Shown here: one piece after another, positions 1 through 7,985 of the stretch
Layout of the letters: each line of letters starts with the position of its first letter
Numbering within the stretch: the stretch's first letter is position 1
Origin: an uncultured Peptococcaceae bacterium
GTDB lineage: Bacteria; Bacillota; Peptococcia; Peptococcales; Peptococcaceae
Length of the DNA: 64,000 nt
Reading direction: 5' to 3'
NCBI GenBank assembly: GCA_910585405.1
Contig: CAJUDO010000005.1
Span: 46,645 to 110,644 of the forward strand
Program-made: the position numbers and the translations under genes
Notes under the pieces: generated by a model
Seen by the model: only the letters and a program-made list of their open reading frames with translations
Told to the model about the DNA's origin: nothing
Database searches by the model: none

Positions 1-543
1 TTGACATTAGAGCGTGCCAAACGTGTGGTAGAATCAAAAAAAGACGTCATTGTTCTCTTGGACAGCATTACCCGTCTGGCACGAGCCTACAATTTAGTTA
101 TGCCCCCCAGCGGTCGTTTGCTTTCCGGCGGAGTGGACCCCAGCGCCCTGCACAAACCAAAACGCTTCTTCGGCGCGGCCCGTAATGTGGAGGAAGGTGG
201 CAGCCTGACCATTCTGGCCTCGGCACTTATTGAAACTGGCAGCCGTATGGATGAGGTCATCTTTGAAGAATTCAAGGGCACAGGCAATATGGAACTGATC
301 CTGGATAGAAAGCTGGCAGAACGGCGTATCTATCCAGCATTGGATATCAAGCGCTCTGGCACACGCAAGGAAGAGCTTCTGCTCACAGAAAAAGAATTGT
401 CCACAGTGTGGCAAATTCGTAAGGTTTTCAGTAACCTGGATACCGCCGAAGCTACTGAAACCCTGCTGGATGGCATGAAACGCAGTAAGGATAACGAAGA
501 ACTTTGCCGCCTGTTTTTCAAAAATACGAACCGTAGCCAATAG
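1..543 (+). CDS. rho: Transcription termination factor Rho, C-terminal part (gene enters from the left edge)
   Basis: This is the last 180 residues of Rho, the hexameric RNA-dependent ATPase that ends transcription. The Walker B stretch VIVLLDSITRLARAYN is at about fragment residues 17-32, followed by the Q/R-loop segment PSGRLLSGGVD, which contacts RNA in the ring centre, and by GSLTILASALIETGSRMDEV with the conserved arginine-finger region. The N-terminal RNA-binding domain and Walker A lie outside the window, so the TTG at base 1 is not the start. The gene ends in TAG, which shows that TAG works as a normal stop in this genome. A hairpin follows 36 bp downstream. Identity is certain from the motifs; only completeness is unknown. 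Confidence 0.97.
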   Translation: MTLERAKRVVESKKDVIVLLDSITRLARAYNLVMPPSGRLLSGGVDPSALHKPKRFFGAARNVEEGGSLTILASALIETGSRMDEVIFEEFKGTGNMELILDRKLAERRIYPALDIKRSGTRKEELLLTEKELSTVWQIRKVFSNLDTAEATETLLDGMKRSKDNEELCRLFFKNTNRSQ

Positions 544-578
544 TATAGTGCTCACAAAATTGAAATCATAAAAAACTA

Positions 579-618
579 GGCATCGCAAACTCATTTCGTC
601 TGATGAGTTCGCGATGCC
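579..618. terminator. Hairpin terminator between rho and the DUF2461 gene
   Basis: Two 16-base arms (579-594 and 603-618) pair with a single G:U-type mismatch around an 8-base loop. The plus-strand A-run at 570-575 gives a T-rich tail on the minus strand, so the hairpin best terminates the converging DUF2461/sigma transcript. It may also end rho transcription. Confidence 0.75.
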
Positions 619-732
619 CTCACTTTATATGCACAAGATAGTTTCCTAGGATTTCTGATGCTAGGATTTTGCAGCAGCCACCGTTTATACCTTTGCAGAT
701 TCACCATTCCCATTTATATATGAAGTAGTATG

Positions 733-1440
733 TTACCTTGTCGGCATTTCAAGGTCTGCAAGCGCATTATTTAAATAGTCATTGAAAGGTTTTATCATGT
801 GGAAAAGCTCCGTTGCCTTTGTGAGAAAAATTTCTGTATCGCTCAATTCTTCGTCTTTTATCGGATATTCCAAATGCCAACTCTTAAATTTCAAATATGC
901 TGCCTGCGGATGGTCTTTTTCATATCCCGCAGGAACATTCTTCAACGCTGTCCCCTTTACCGTAAAATATGTTGCAAACTCCCGCTGTTGGATAATCGTT
1001 TCCCATTCTTCACCATTGTGCGCGATATAATCCCGTATCATTGTCGTTGCTTCTTTGAACATATCTGCAAACAAGCCTCCGCCCACAAAGGACTGATTGT
1101 CTGGTTTTATCATAAGATAATATCCAACAGGAACCGGTCGTTTTCCTTTAGAAGAAATATGGGCACGGAATGCGGGATTATAAGGTAATTTATCACGACT
1201 GAAACGGGTATCCCGTACAATCTTAAAAGTAAGGTCTTTGGGCTTGTTATGCAAAATGCTGCTGTCAAATTTTCCAATTTTCCATATCAATGCTTGCAGC
1301 AAATCTTCAAATTGGGCATTTGCTTTTTGGAACTCTTCTTTATGCTCATGATACCACTCACGATTGTTATTCCTGCTAAGTGCAGATAAGTACTCCAATA
1401 TAATTTTTGTATTGATAGGCTGTTCCTTTCTTTTATGCAT
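733..1440 (-). CDS. DUF2461 family protein
   Basis: A 235-residue protein matching the DUF2461 (TIGR02453) family: an N-terminal segment with NNREWYHEHKEEFQKA, then FKIVRDTRFSRDKLPYNP and the glycine-rich GYYLMIKPDNQSFVGGGLF typical of the family. The biochemical function is not established. No signal peptide or membrane segment is visible, so it is probably cytoplasmic. Its start overlaps the last 8 bp of the upstream ECF sigma gene and has only a weak ribosome-binding site of its own, so translation is probably coupled to the sigma gene. The 579-618 hairpin ends the two-gene transcript. Whether the sigma factor and this protein work together is not known. Confidence 0.85.
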   Translation of the reverse strand: MHKRKEQPINTKIILEYLSALSRNNNREWYHEHKEEFQKANAQFEDLLQALIWKIGKFDSSILHNKPKDLTFKIVRDTRFSRDKLPYNPAFRAHISSKGKRPVPVGYYLMIKPDNQSFVGGGLFADMFKEATTMIRDYIAHNGEEWETIIQQREFATYFTVKGTALKNVPAGYEKDHPQAAYLKFKSWHLEYPIKDEELSDTEIFLTKATELFHMIKPFNDYLNNALADLEMPTR

Positions 1441-2284
1441 TTCGAATAATGGAAAATTGCTCGGAATCTAATAATTCCCGTATCAAATGCTCCATGCGCT
1501 GAGAAGATTGGTAACCCTTACAAAAAGAAAAATCCTGCGACAAGTCATCTATCTCCTCCATTGCATGTTTTACATCAAGTATCGTTTGCACAGAAATCTC
1601 CATGGCCGTTGTATACTCTAGCTGCAATGGATTTATCCGATGGTTTTGTACTGCGTAATTCACCCTGTCCTGACATTTGCATTTTCCTCTGCCATATGCG
1701 CCGCAATACCGCTCGAGAAAATCCGCCATCTTTCGTCGTATGCGGACAAGCCGCTGACGATATGCTTCAGGAGTGATATCCAAAATTTCCGCCGCAATTC
1801 GGCTATCGACTTTAAACATTGTTCCCAATACAAAAATACACCTGCTCTCTGTATCAAGACATTGTAGCATTACATTGGTGCAGGACAGTTTCAATTCCTC
1901 AGCCAAAATGCTTTTTTCCACATCCTGCGTGAAGTCTGGAACATCCTGTATGCTTCCGTTCTCTATATCATCTCCATAATACTCAAAGCTCAAAGGATGT
2001 TGGGCAAACATATGCTTTTTGTAATTTTTCAGATAATTCACCGCAATACGGAATACCCATGTTGTCAAGGAGCTTTCACCCCTGAAAGATGACAAATGGG
2101 TAATGATTTTCAATAAAATATCCTGCGTAGCATCTTCGGCATCAGCAAAGGTACCAAGCATCCGCAGAGATAAATTGAATATCATATCCTGCACATCTGC
2201 AATCAGCACTTCAAGAGCTTCTTTGTCCCCTGAGGCAGCTTGAGCTACCAAAACTTGTACTTCTTTTTTGTTATTTTTGTCCAT
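1433..2284 (-). CDS. ECF-type RNA polymerase sigma factor with a C-terminal extension
   Basis: A 283-residue sigma-70 family protein of the extracytoplasmic-function type. Region 2 spans about residues 25-95 (DMIFNLSLRMLGTFADAED, then TTWVFRIAVNYL) and region 4 about 130-190 (ESRCIFVLGTMFKVDSRIAA and the helix-turn-helix TPEAYRQRLVRIRRKM). Some 90 further residues follow, starting with a Cys-rich stretch (YCGAYGRGKCKC) that resembles the C-terminal extensions of some ECF groups, where the tail may act as a built-in regulatory or metal-binding domain. No anti-sigma gene is adjacent, which fits self-regulation through the tail. The ATG has a clear GGAGGG site. DUF2461 overlaps its 3' end. Target promoters are unknown. 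Confidence 0.9.
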   Translation of the reverse strand: MDKNNKKEVQVLVAQAASGDKEALEVLIADVQDMIFNLSLRMLGTFADAEDATQDILLKIITHLSSFRGESSLTTWVFRIAVNYLKNYKKHMFAQHPLSFEYYGDDIENGSIQDVPDFTQDVEKSILAEELKLSCTNVMLQCLDTESRCIFVLGTMFKVDSRIAAEILDITPEAYRQRLVRIRRKMADFLERYCGAYGRGKCKCQDRVNYAVQNHRINPLQLEYTTAMEISVQTILDVKHAMEEIDDLSQDFSFCKGYQSSQRMEHLIRELLDSEQFSIIRNA

Positions 2285-2489
2285 ATTATTTCCCTCCTAT
2301 TTAATTAGACAATGGTTTTCACTCCGTGTGACAAAAAAATTATTTTTCTAAAAATATAGTATAAATCTCTAATCTATTTTTGCGAAGAGCTATTTATGGT
2401 AGAACTGGCTATCATTTTATGGTACAATTTTTATTAAGTAAAGTGAAAAATCCATCCAGATTCATAACGATAGGATCACTGCTACAAAT

Positions 2490-2561
2490 ATGATTATTTT
2501 GATAACAGGGATTTCGCATGCAGGCAAGACAATGCTTGCCCAAATTGTACGATTCAAATAA
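2490..2561 (+). pseudogene. N-terminal fragment of a P-loop ATP-binding protein
   Basis: A 23-codon frame begins MIILITGISHAGKTMLAQ and then stops. It carries a Walker A signature (G-x4-GKT) exactly where small Firmicutes ATP-binding proteins of this kind begin; the rest of such a protein is missing. The following 50 bp stay open in another frame (DTMLHFMDEVEQRGIIS) up to the TPR gene but do not match a family I recognise. I read this as a truncated gene relic in the 328-bp gap between the sigma factor and the TPR gene. It could be a chance frame, but the Walker A at the right distance from an ATG argues against that. Confidence 0.5.
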
Positions 2562-2612
2562 GGATACGATGCTTCATTTCATGGATGAAGTGGAGCAAAG
2601 GGGGATTATATC

Positions 2613-4142
2613 ATGGAAATTTTAAAGCAATGCCAAATCTGGCATGAAAGCAACGAATACCAACAGATCATTGATACGCTGGAAGCACTCCCTGCTGAGG
2701 AACGCACGCTAGAAATAGACAGCGAGCTAGCACGTGCTTATAACAATCAGGCTGACCCCACCAAGCCTGAAGGCATAAATATGCTCAAACGGGCTGTCTC
2801 TTTGCTTGCCCCCCACGAGGAATACTTTCAGGGAGAGCATTTTTGGAACTTCCGCATGGGGTATGCCTATTATTATCTGGACCAAGAAGGCGTTGCCTTG
2901 CGTTATTTTGAAAAGGCACTGGAAACCCGTCCCGGAGATGAGGACAGCCAGTGGTTTATTGATGCTTGCAGAAAACAGCTTGCTCTACCTCATTTTGAAA
3001 AAAATTTCCGGCAGCGCACAGAAGAAGCCTGGGCAGCCTTTGAAAAAATTGAAGCAGAAATACGCGCTTTCATGTATATGGATACAAACCATGAGCGGGG
3101 CGATGAACTCATTGCGAAATGCAGTGCTGTCCTGGAGATTGCTTTTGAACATATCGCTTTCGAAATTGGTTTTAATGGTGAAAAATATGAGCTCATCCTT
3201 TCTCCCGAAGGACTCCACGCCAATCTTTTCCCTTTGGTTTACTTCCAGCGGCACGCTCCTTCCTCAGTGTTGGAGCACTGGAATATCTGGGTAGGTCGTC
3301 TGTCCAGCTGTGATTTTACGCTGCACGTCGATGGCTGGGATATCTCTGGTGAGGATGTACAAATCTGGACAGAGCCGCGAGGAGAGGAGCAGATCTCTCT
3401 AACATTATACTGTGAAAAGCTGCTGTCGTTGTTGCAAGAAAATGAGAGAAAGGCATGGTGGATGCTCTCCCTTTTGACAGATCAAGTCTTGGGAGATATC
3501 GCTTCCATCGCTCTGATTTATGATTTTGATATCGTACATGAGCCAAAAGCCCAGCCTTCTATTCTATTGTCACAGTTACCTAAAGCAATAACAGATATGG
3601 GCCTTTCTTTAATAAGCGATGCTGCCGCCTATCTGGAACATAGCTATGTCGCCTACGAATTGGACCCAGTAGAGGATCCTGAAGCTGACTGGAGATTGGA
3701 TAGCTATACAGGTAGTACCCGCCTGCCTGCTCTTATCAATGAATACGCCAGAGGTGAGAGTGAAACGATGGATAGGTATCACGCAAACGGCGTGATTGCT
3801 GGATTCCTATGTTATCCTATAAGGGAATTTTGCGGAGAGGAACGGGCAAAACAGATATTGGATTTCAGAGACAATCTGCAAGCAGCCATTGAAAAAAATG
3901 CCGGAGCGAATGCAGTGACCTTTTTAGGCGGTGCATCCGGCCTCTACAGCGGGTATTTGGATTTCATCGCTTGGGATCTGCCTCCTGTTTTGGACGCGGC
4001 AAAAACGTTCTTTGCGGAAAGCGGTCTGTCATGGGCAGGTTTTCGGGTATTTCGTCGAACTGTCGGCGCAGTGCGCTTATGGGAACAGGAACCTGTGCTA
4101 AAAATAGATACAGAAACTAGCTCAATTGCGGACAGGGATTGA
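2613..4142 (+). CDS. TPR-repeat protein of unknown function
   Basis: A 509-residue, probably cytoplasmic protein. The first ~135 residues form tetratricopeptide-like helical repeats (for example YYLDQEGVALRYFEKALE followed by RPGDEDSQW), a fold used for protein-protein contacts. The rest (about 140-500) is acidic, rich in Trp and Glu, and matches no domain I can name. No signal peptide or membrane segments are seen. The ATG at 2613 has a strong AAAGGGGG site. The gene stands alone on the plus strand in a region that otherwise holds decayed genes, and the amber-interrupted gene at 4510 lies downstream in the same direction. Similar large TPR proteins occur singly in gut Firmicutes. Confidence 0.7.
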   Translation: MEILKQCQIWHESNEYQQIIDTLEALPAEERTLEIDSELARAYNNQADPTKPEGINMLKRAVSLLAPHEEYFQGEHFWNFRMGYAYYYLDQEGVALRYFEKALETRPGDEDSQWFIDACRKQLALPHFEKNFRQRTEEAWAAFEKIEAEIRAFMYMDTNHERGDELIAKCSAVLEIAFEHIAFEIGFNGEKYELILSPEGLHANLFPLVYFQRHAPSSVLEHWNIWVGRLSSCDFTLHVDGWDISGEDVQIWTEPRGEEQISLTLYCEKLLSLLQENERKAWWMLSLLTDQVLGDIASIALIYDFDIVHEPKAQPSILLSQLPKAITDMGLSLISDAAAYLEHSYVAYELDPVEDPEADWRLDSYTGSTRLPALINEYARGESETMDRYHANGVIAGFLCYPIREFCGEERAKQILDFRDNLQAAIEKNAGANAVTFLGGASGLYSGYLDFIAWDLPPVLDAAKTFFAESGLSWAGFRVFRRTVGAVRLWEQEPVLKIDTETSSIADRD

Positions 4143-4509
4143 AACACATTTCACCCACCAGACAATCTGAAAATACTGACCAGACAAAACCTTTTCCAGT
4201 ATGATAACCCCTTTTCCCTTCTGATTACGTGATATTATTGGGAACGGTCACAAAGAGAAAACAGATGAGCTTATTCGTCTTGAGGAAAGCCATAATACGA
4301 TAAAAGATTATATATTAGATACTCTACCCGGCAATTTATACTGCCTGTCAGACTTTTCTATGGGATAACAATGTTGAATGCAGCTGTGTAGCAGTACAGC
4401 TTCTGCCCAGATATAGATCAGAATGGAGCAGGTATTGGTGCATTAGCCGACACTTTGTGGCAATCCACTGTCTGGTATTTCTGGTGGGATTAAAAAGGAG
4501 AATATTTCT
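4143..4509. other. Gap with no intact gene; possible gene remnants
   Basis: Between the TPR gene and the interrupted gene at 4510 there is no intact frame. A plus-strand stretch at about 4237-4368 stays open and reads KTDELIRLEESHNTIKDYIL, but it has no start codon and ends in TAA. It looks like the tail of a lost protein. No terminator or strong promoter was seen. A good AAAGGAG site lies just before 4510. Confidence 0.4.
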
Positions 4510-5220
4510 ATGGGTTATGATGTAAGTTTTCACCCTATCACACCAACAGAGATGAAAGAATGGTATTTTACTCCTCTTGAATGGGTGAAACAAGGCAAAG
4601 AAACAAAAGTATTAGAGCTGGCCTCCATATCTGGAATGGAAGATTTTTATGCTGAAAAGTATTTGAATACGTTAAAGGTAGGCGCTGCAACAAAAAACAC
4701 AGAGTTATTTGATAAGAGTCATGGATTTTGTATTGCAGTGATTCAGGGCTTTTTCAAAGACTACTACTACACTAGAGGAAGTGCCTTCTCTTTTCTGGTA
4801 AGACAAAAGCCATAGTATCAACGCTATGTTACGCCATGGAACCGGATTATCCCAAATGGTTTTTCCAACCCTGTTAAAAATCAAATCGTGGAAAACTATT
4901 GCTCTGGAATGTATCTGGCTCCTATACAGGTAACAGAGCTGCTCCGAGATTTGGAGCATATCCCGAAACTGCATGCCGATTTTGAGGAACTCTAGTGTGA
5001 AGGACAGCTTGATGTGCTCAAAAAGGCCCTAAACGCAGCCTAGAAATTAAACTGTGGGTTGCTGGAGGCTACAGAGGTAATTGCGCCAAATCCTATCAGC
5101 CCTAATGACAGTATTTGCTATTCCAATCTTTTTCACTGTGACCGCGATGACATTTATCTCTATATTGATACCGCCATGAAGCAACTCGCTCAAGCAATGA
5201 AGCAGGAAACAAATAAATAA
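4510..5220 (+). pseudogene. Hypothetical protein gene interrupted by three in-frame TAG codons
   Basis: An ATG with a good AAAGGAG site opens a frame that reads for 101 codons (MGYDVSFHPITPTEMKEWYF...) to TAG at 4813. The same frame then continues with protein-like sequence: YQRYVTPWNRIIPNGFSNPV, TAG at 4993, CEGQLDVLKKALNAA, TAG at 5041, and KLNCGLLEATEVIAPNP, ending at TAA (5218). In total there are 237 codons with three ambers and no frameshift. The full-length product would be an uncharacterised soluble protein. Recent point-mutation decay is likeliest. Recoding of TAG is less likely, because rho, lpdA, the MFS gene and the LTA synthase gene all end in TAG. If only the first part is translated, the product is a 101-residue truncation. 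Confidence 0.65.
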
Positions 5221-5418
5221 CACACCATGTGTGGTAGATAACCTGACATATAAGTATTCCAGAAACAATCAAATAAATAGAGAGTATCCTGACAAACAAC
5301 AATATATGCTCCCCTGTGTTCTTTCCATTAGATAGCTGCACAAAGGGAGCATTGCATGTTTTAATACCCTTTTATTTTCATTGTATCTGTCATTACAACA
5401 AGCTCTTTTACTATATCC

Positions 5419-6813
5419 CTACCGTCTCGATGGCATTATATGAATGCCCTGACCGTCGGCTTCCTCTACTGCTTCTGTAATACCCTCGCAGAAGGTTGGA
5501 TGAGGCCGCATGGTTTTGCCCAGCTGTTGGCGGGTCAATCCCAGCGATACTGCGGTAACCAGTTCCCCAATCAAATCAGTGGCCCGGGCACACATCAGCT
5601 GCGCACCTAAAATCACATCGGTTTCTTTATCGAACACCACTTTGATAAAGCCTCTGTCCTGTTGTTCGATTTTCGTCTTAGCGTTGCCGTTCATACTATA
5701 TTTACCGGTAGTAACTTCCTTGCCGGCTTTTTTGGCGTCATCGGCAGTCATGCCGACGGAAGCAATTTCCGGTGTGGTATACACACAGGATGGCACCAGA
5801 GTAAAATTGACAGTGGCTTCTTTCTGTCCACTGATATATTCCACTGCAGCTATGCCTTGGGCCTCTGCCGCGTGGGCCAGCTGCACACGGCCAATGACAT
5901 CACCGATTGCCGAGATGGTGGCCACGGAGGTACGAAATTGGTCATCCACTGCGATAAAGCCCCGCTGTGTCAGCTCCACTGTAAAACCATCGGCAAAGAG
6001 TCCTGCTGTGCAGGGACGGCGGCCTACACTGAGCAGTACCACATCCGCCGCTGCCGTCTGCTCACCCTTTTTGTCCGTAAAATGACAAACCAAACCATTC
6101 TGGTCTTGGCAGATTCCCGACACCATGGCCGAGGTAAACACCGTCACGCCCCGTTTTTTCAAAATCATCGTCAGATTTTGGGAAATTTCCCGCTCCATAG
6201 GCGGCAAGATTCGTTCTGCTGCTTCTATAATCGTCACTTCTTTGCCCAATGATGCATATACCGAAGCCATTTCCACCCCGATCACACCACCGCCGATAAT
6301 CAATAACCGCTGACAATCCATGCCCTGTGCTTCCAGCAGCGCATCGCTGGTGACAACGCCAGGCAAATCAGCGCCCTTGATGGGTGGAACGGCAGGTACT
6401 GAACCGGCAGCCAGTAAAATATGACCAGCCGTTAGGGTTTCCTCTCCAGCCTGTACTGTATTGCCATCTATGACTTTGCCCTCTGCCGCATAGACATCCA
6501 CTTTGTTGGCCTTTAACAACTGTGCGATGCCATCTCGCAGTTGATGAACCACATCGTTTTTGCGCTGATGGATTTCGGCAAAATCATAGCTGCGCTGGCC
6601 CAATTCCAGACCCAGCGTTTCCCATTCTCCGGCCTCCCTGTATAAATTGGCAGTGTGCATCAATGTTTTGGTGGGAATACATCCTCGGTTCAGGCAGGTA
6701 CCGCCCAATTCCCCTTTTTCCACCAGTGCTGTTTTCATCCCCAGCTGACTGGCCCGAATGGCTGCCACATATCCGCCGGGGCCTCCGCCGATTACGATCA
6801 AATCATACTGCAT
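5419..6813 (-). CDS. lpdA: Dihydrolipoyl dehydrogenase (L protein of glycine cleavage)
   Basis: A 464-residue flavoenzyme that reoxidises the dihydrolipoyl arm of GcvH with NAD+. The FAD site GGGPGGYVAA is at residues 9-18, the redox pair is Cys40/Cys45 (GGTCLNRGCIPTK), the NAD site is IIGGGVIGVEMASVYASLG, and the C-terminal dimer motif HPTFCEGITEAVEEA carries the catalytic His-Glu pair. The start is the ATG at 6813 with a GAGGAG site 8 bp upstream; a frame 10 codons longer has no such site. It is the last gene of the gcv operon. A hairpin terminator lies between lplA and this gene, so its expression may be lower or separately adjusted. The gene ends in TAG. Confidence 0.96.
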   Translation of the reverse strand: MQYDLIVIGGGPGGYVAAIRASQLGMKTALVEKGELGGTCLNRGCIPTKTLMHTANLYREAGEWETLGLELGQRSYDFAEIHQRKNDVVHQLRDGIAQLLKANKVDVYAAEGKVIDGNTVQAGEETLTAGHILLAAGSVPAVPPIKGADLPGVVTSDALLEAQGMDCQRLLIIGGGVIGVEMASVYASLGKEVTIIEAAERILPPMEREISQNLTMILKKRGVTVFTSAMVSGICQDQNGLVCHFTDKKGEQTAAADVVLLSVGRRPCTAGLFADGFTVELTQRGFIAVDDQFRTSVATISAIGDVIGRVQLAHAAEAQGIAAVEYISGQKEATVNFTLVPSCVYTTPEIASVGMTADDAKKAGKEVTTGKYSMNGNAKTKIEQQDRGFIKVVFDKETDVILGAQLMCARATDLIGELVTAVSLGLTRQQLGKTMRPHPTFCEGITEAVEEADGQGIHIMPSRR

Positions 6814-6856
6814 TTGCCCAACTCCTCTCTTATCGTCCACCATTTATCTTAGCAAA

Positions 6857-6895
6857 AGGCCGCCAAAATTAGCACAAACGCCATTTCAGCGGCCT
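6857..6895 (-). terminator. Terminator-like hairpin between lplA and lpdA
   Basis: Seven-base arms AGGCCGC/GCGGCCT enclose a 25-base loop, and on the minus strand the second arm runs into TTTT. It sits 39 bp after the lplA stop and 43 bp before the lpdA start, so it would act as a partial terminator or a 3'-end stabiliser inside the operon. Confidence 0.6.
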
Positions 6896-6934
6896 CTCCA
6901 ATTTTCATTTCAATGTATTCTTATACGCAAAGTT

Positions 6935-7918
6935 TTAAATATCCTGCTCCAGCAAATACTGGCATACATCCGCGATTTCCTGCCGCGGTTCCAGCTGACT
7001 CAACCGCTGGGCCATCGCTTTGCTGCCAAAGGCACAGCCTGCAAGCTGTGCGGCCATCTCACCAATCAAATTGGCATCCATGGCATCCGAATAGATGACA
7101 GCCTGCTGAATCTTTCCGCAGTTGGCCTGACACTGCAGCTGAAAATTGCCCCAGGAAAACCGGTGCTCCGTCTCCCAGCTGAAGGGAATCCGCTGCCCAA
7201 AACGCCATGCGTCGGAACGGAACTCTCTCTCATAGGCAGCAATTATCTCCTCATCCAGCCATACTTGCGAATAAGGCTGCACCTGATGACCATACACCGC
7301 CTGCATCCCATCAATCAAAGCCTGTTCCAGTTTTTCTTTCGTCAGTTCCAGATTGAGTTCCTTCAGGTTCACCACTCGAGACTGCACCGAAGTCACGCCT
7401 TTGCTGGCCAGTTTACTGGCCGATACCCGCAGATATTTGCCCAGCATTTCACGGTCAACGTCCATCATCAACGTGCCATGATGATAGCAACGCCCGCCGG
7501 ATTCATAAAAGGCATTGCCGGAAAACTTCCGACCGTCGGCAATTAAATCATTGCGACCGCTTTTTTGTGCTTCAATGCCCAACTGTCGCAAAGCATGCAA
7601 AATCACATCCAATTGACGGGGCACATGATAGTCCTTTTTGCCGATGAGGAATGTAAAGTTCAAATTGCCCAGATCATGATACACTGCTCCGCCGCCGGAT
7701 AACCGCCGTACCATCACACCACCATCCTGTTCCAGCTGCTGTAGCTTGCATTCCTGCCAACAGTTCTGATTGCGCCCAATCACCACAGTGTGTTGATTCT
7801 GCCACAGATACAAAATGCAACTGTGTTTTGGTACATTCTCCAGCAGATAGCGCTCTAAGGCTAGATTGCGAAACGGTTCTGTCTCCTGCTGGATATAATA
7901 ATATGTCCGCTCCACCAT
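6935..7918 (-). CDS. lplA: Lipoate-protein ligase family protein
   Basis: A 327-residue enzyme of the LplA type, which activates lipoate with ATP and attaches it to a lysine of the acceptor, here most likely Lys64 of GcvH. The signature RRLSGGGAVYHDLGN at residues 71-85 binds lipoyl-AMP, and GRKFSGNAF supplies the catalytic Lys131. The C-terminal 80 residues fit the usual accessory domain. The chosen ATG at 7918 has a GGAGGGGG site; the open frame extends 60 codons further upstream but without a site and into the 3' end of gcvPB. Placement between gcvPB and lpdA shows the operon carries its own cofactor-loading enzyme. Confidence 0.93.
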   Translation of the reverse strand: MVERTYYYIQQETEPFRNLALERYLLENVPKHSCILYLWQNQHTVVIGRNQNCWQECKLQQLEQDGGVMVRRLSGGGAVYHDLGNLNFTFLIGKKDYHVPRQLDVILHALRQLGIEAQKSGRNDLIADGRKFSGNAFYESGGRCYHHGTLMMDVDREMLGKYLRVSASKLASKGVTSVQSRVVNLKELNLELTKEKLEQALIDGMQAVYGHQVQPYSQVWLDEEIIAAYEREFRSDAWRFGQRIPFSWETEHRFSWGNFQLQCQANCGKIQQAVIYSDAMDANLIGEMAAQLAGCAFGSKAMAQRLSQLEPRQEIADVCQYLLEQDI

Positions 7919-7985
7919 GCTTCCCCCTCCATCCCTTTGCGTTATAGAGTATACCGCTCCTGTACTGCTTATTTTTTTGTGCTCT

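Noticed and set aside
94..594. A 166-codon minus-strand frame opposite rho
   Set aside because: It is the complement of a highly conserved rho segment and also crosses the terminator. No independent coding signs are seen.
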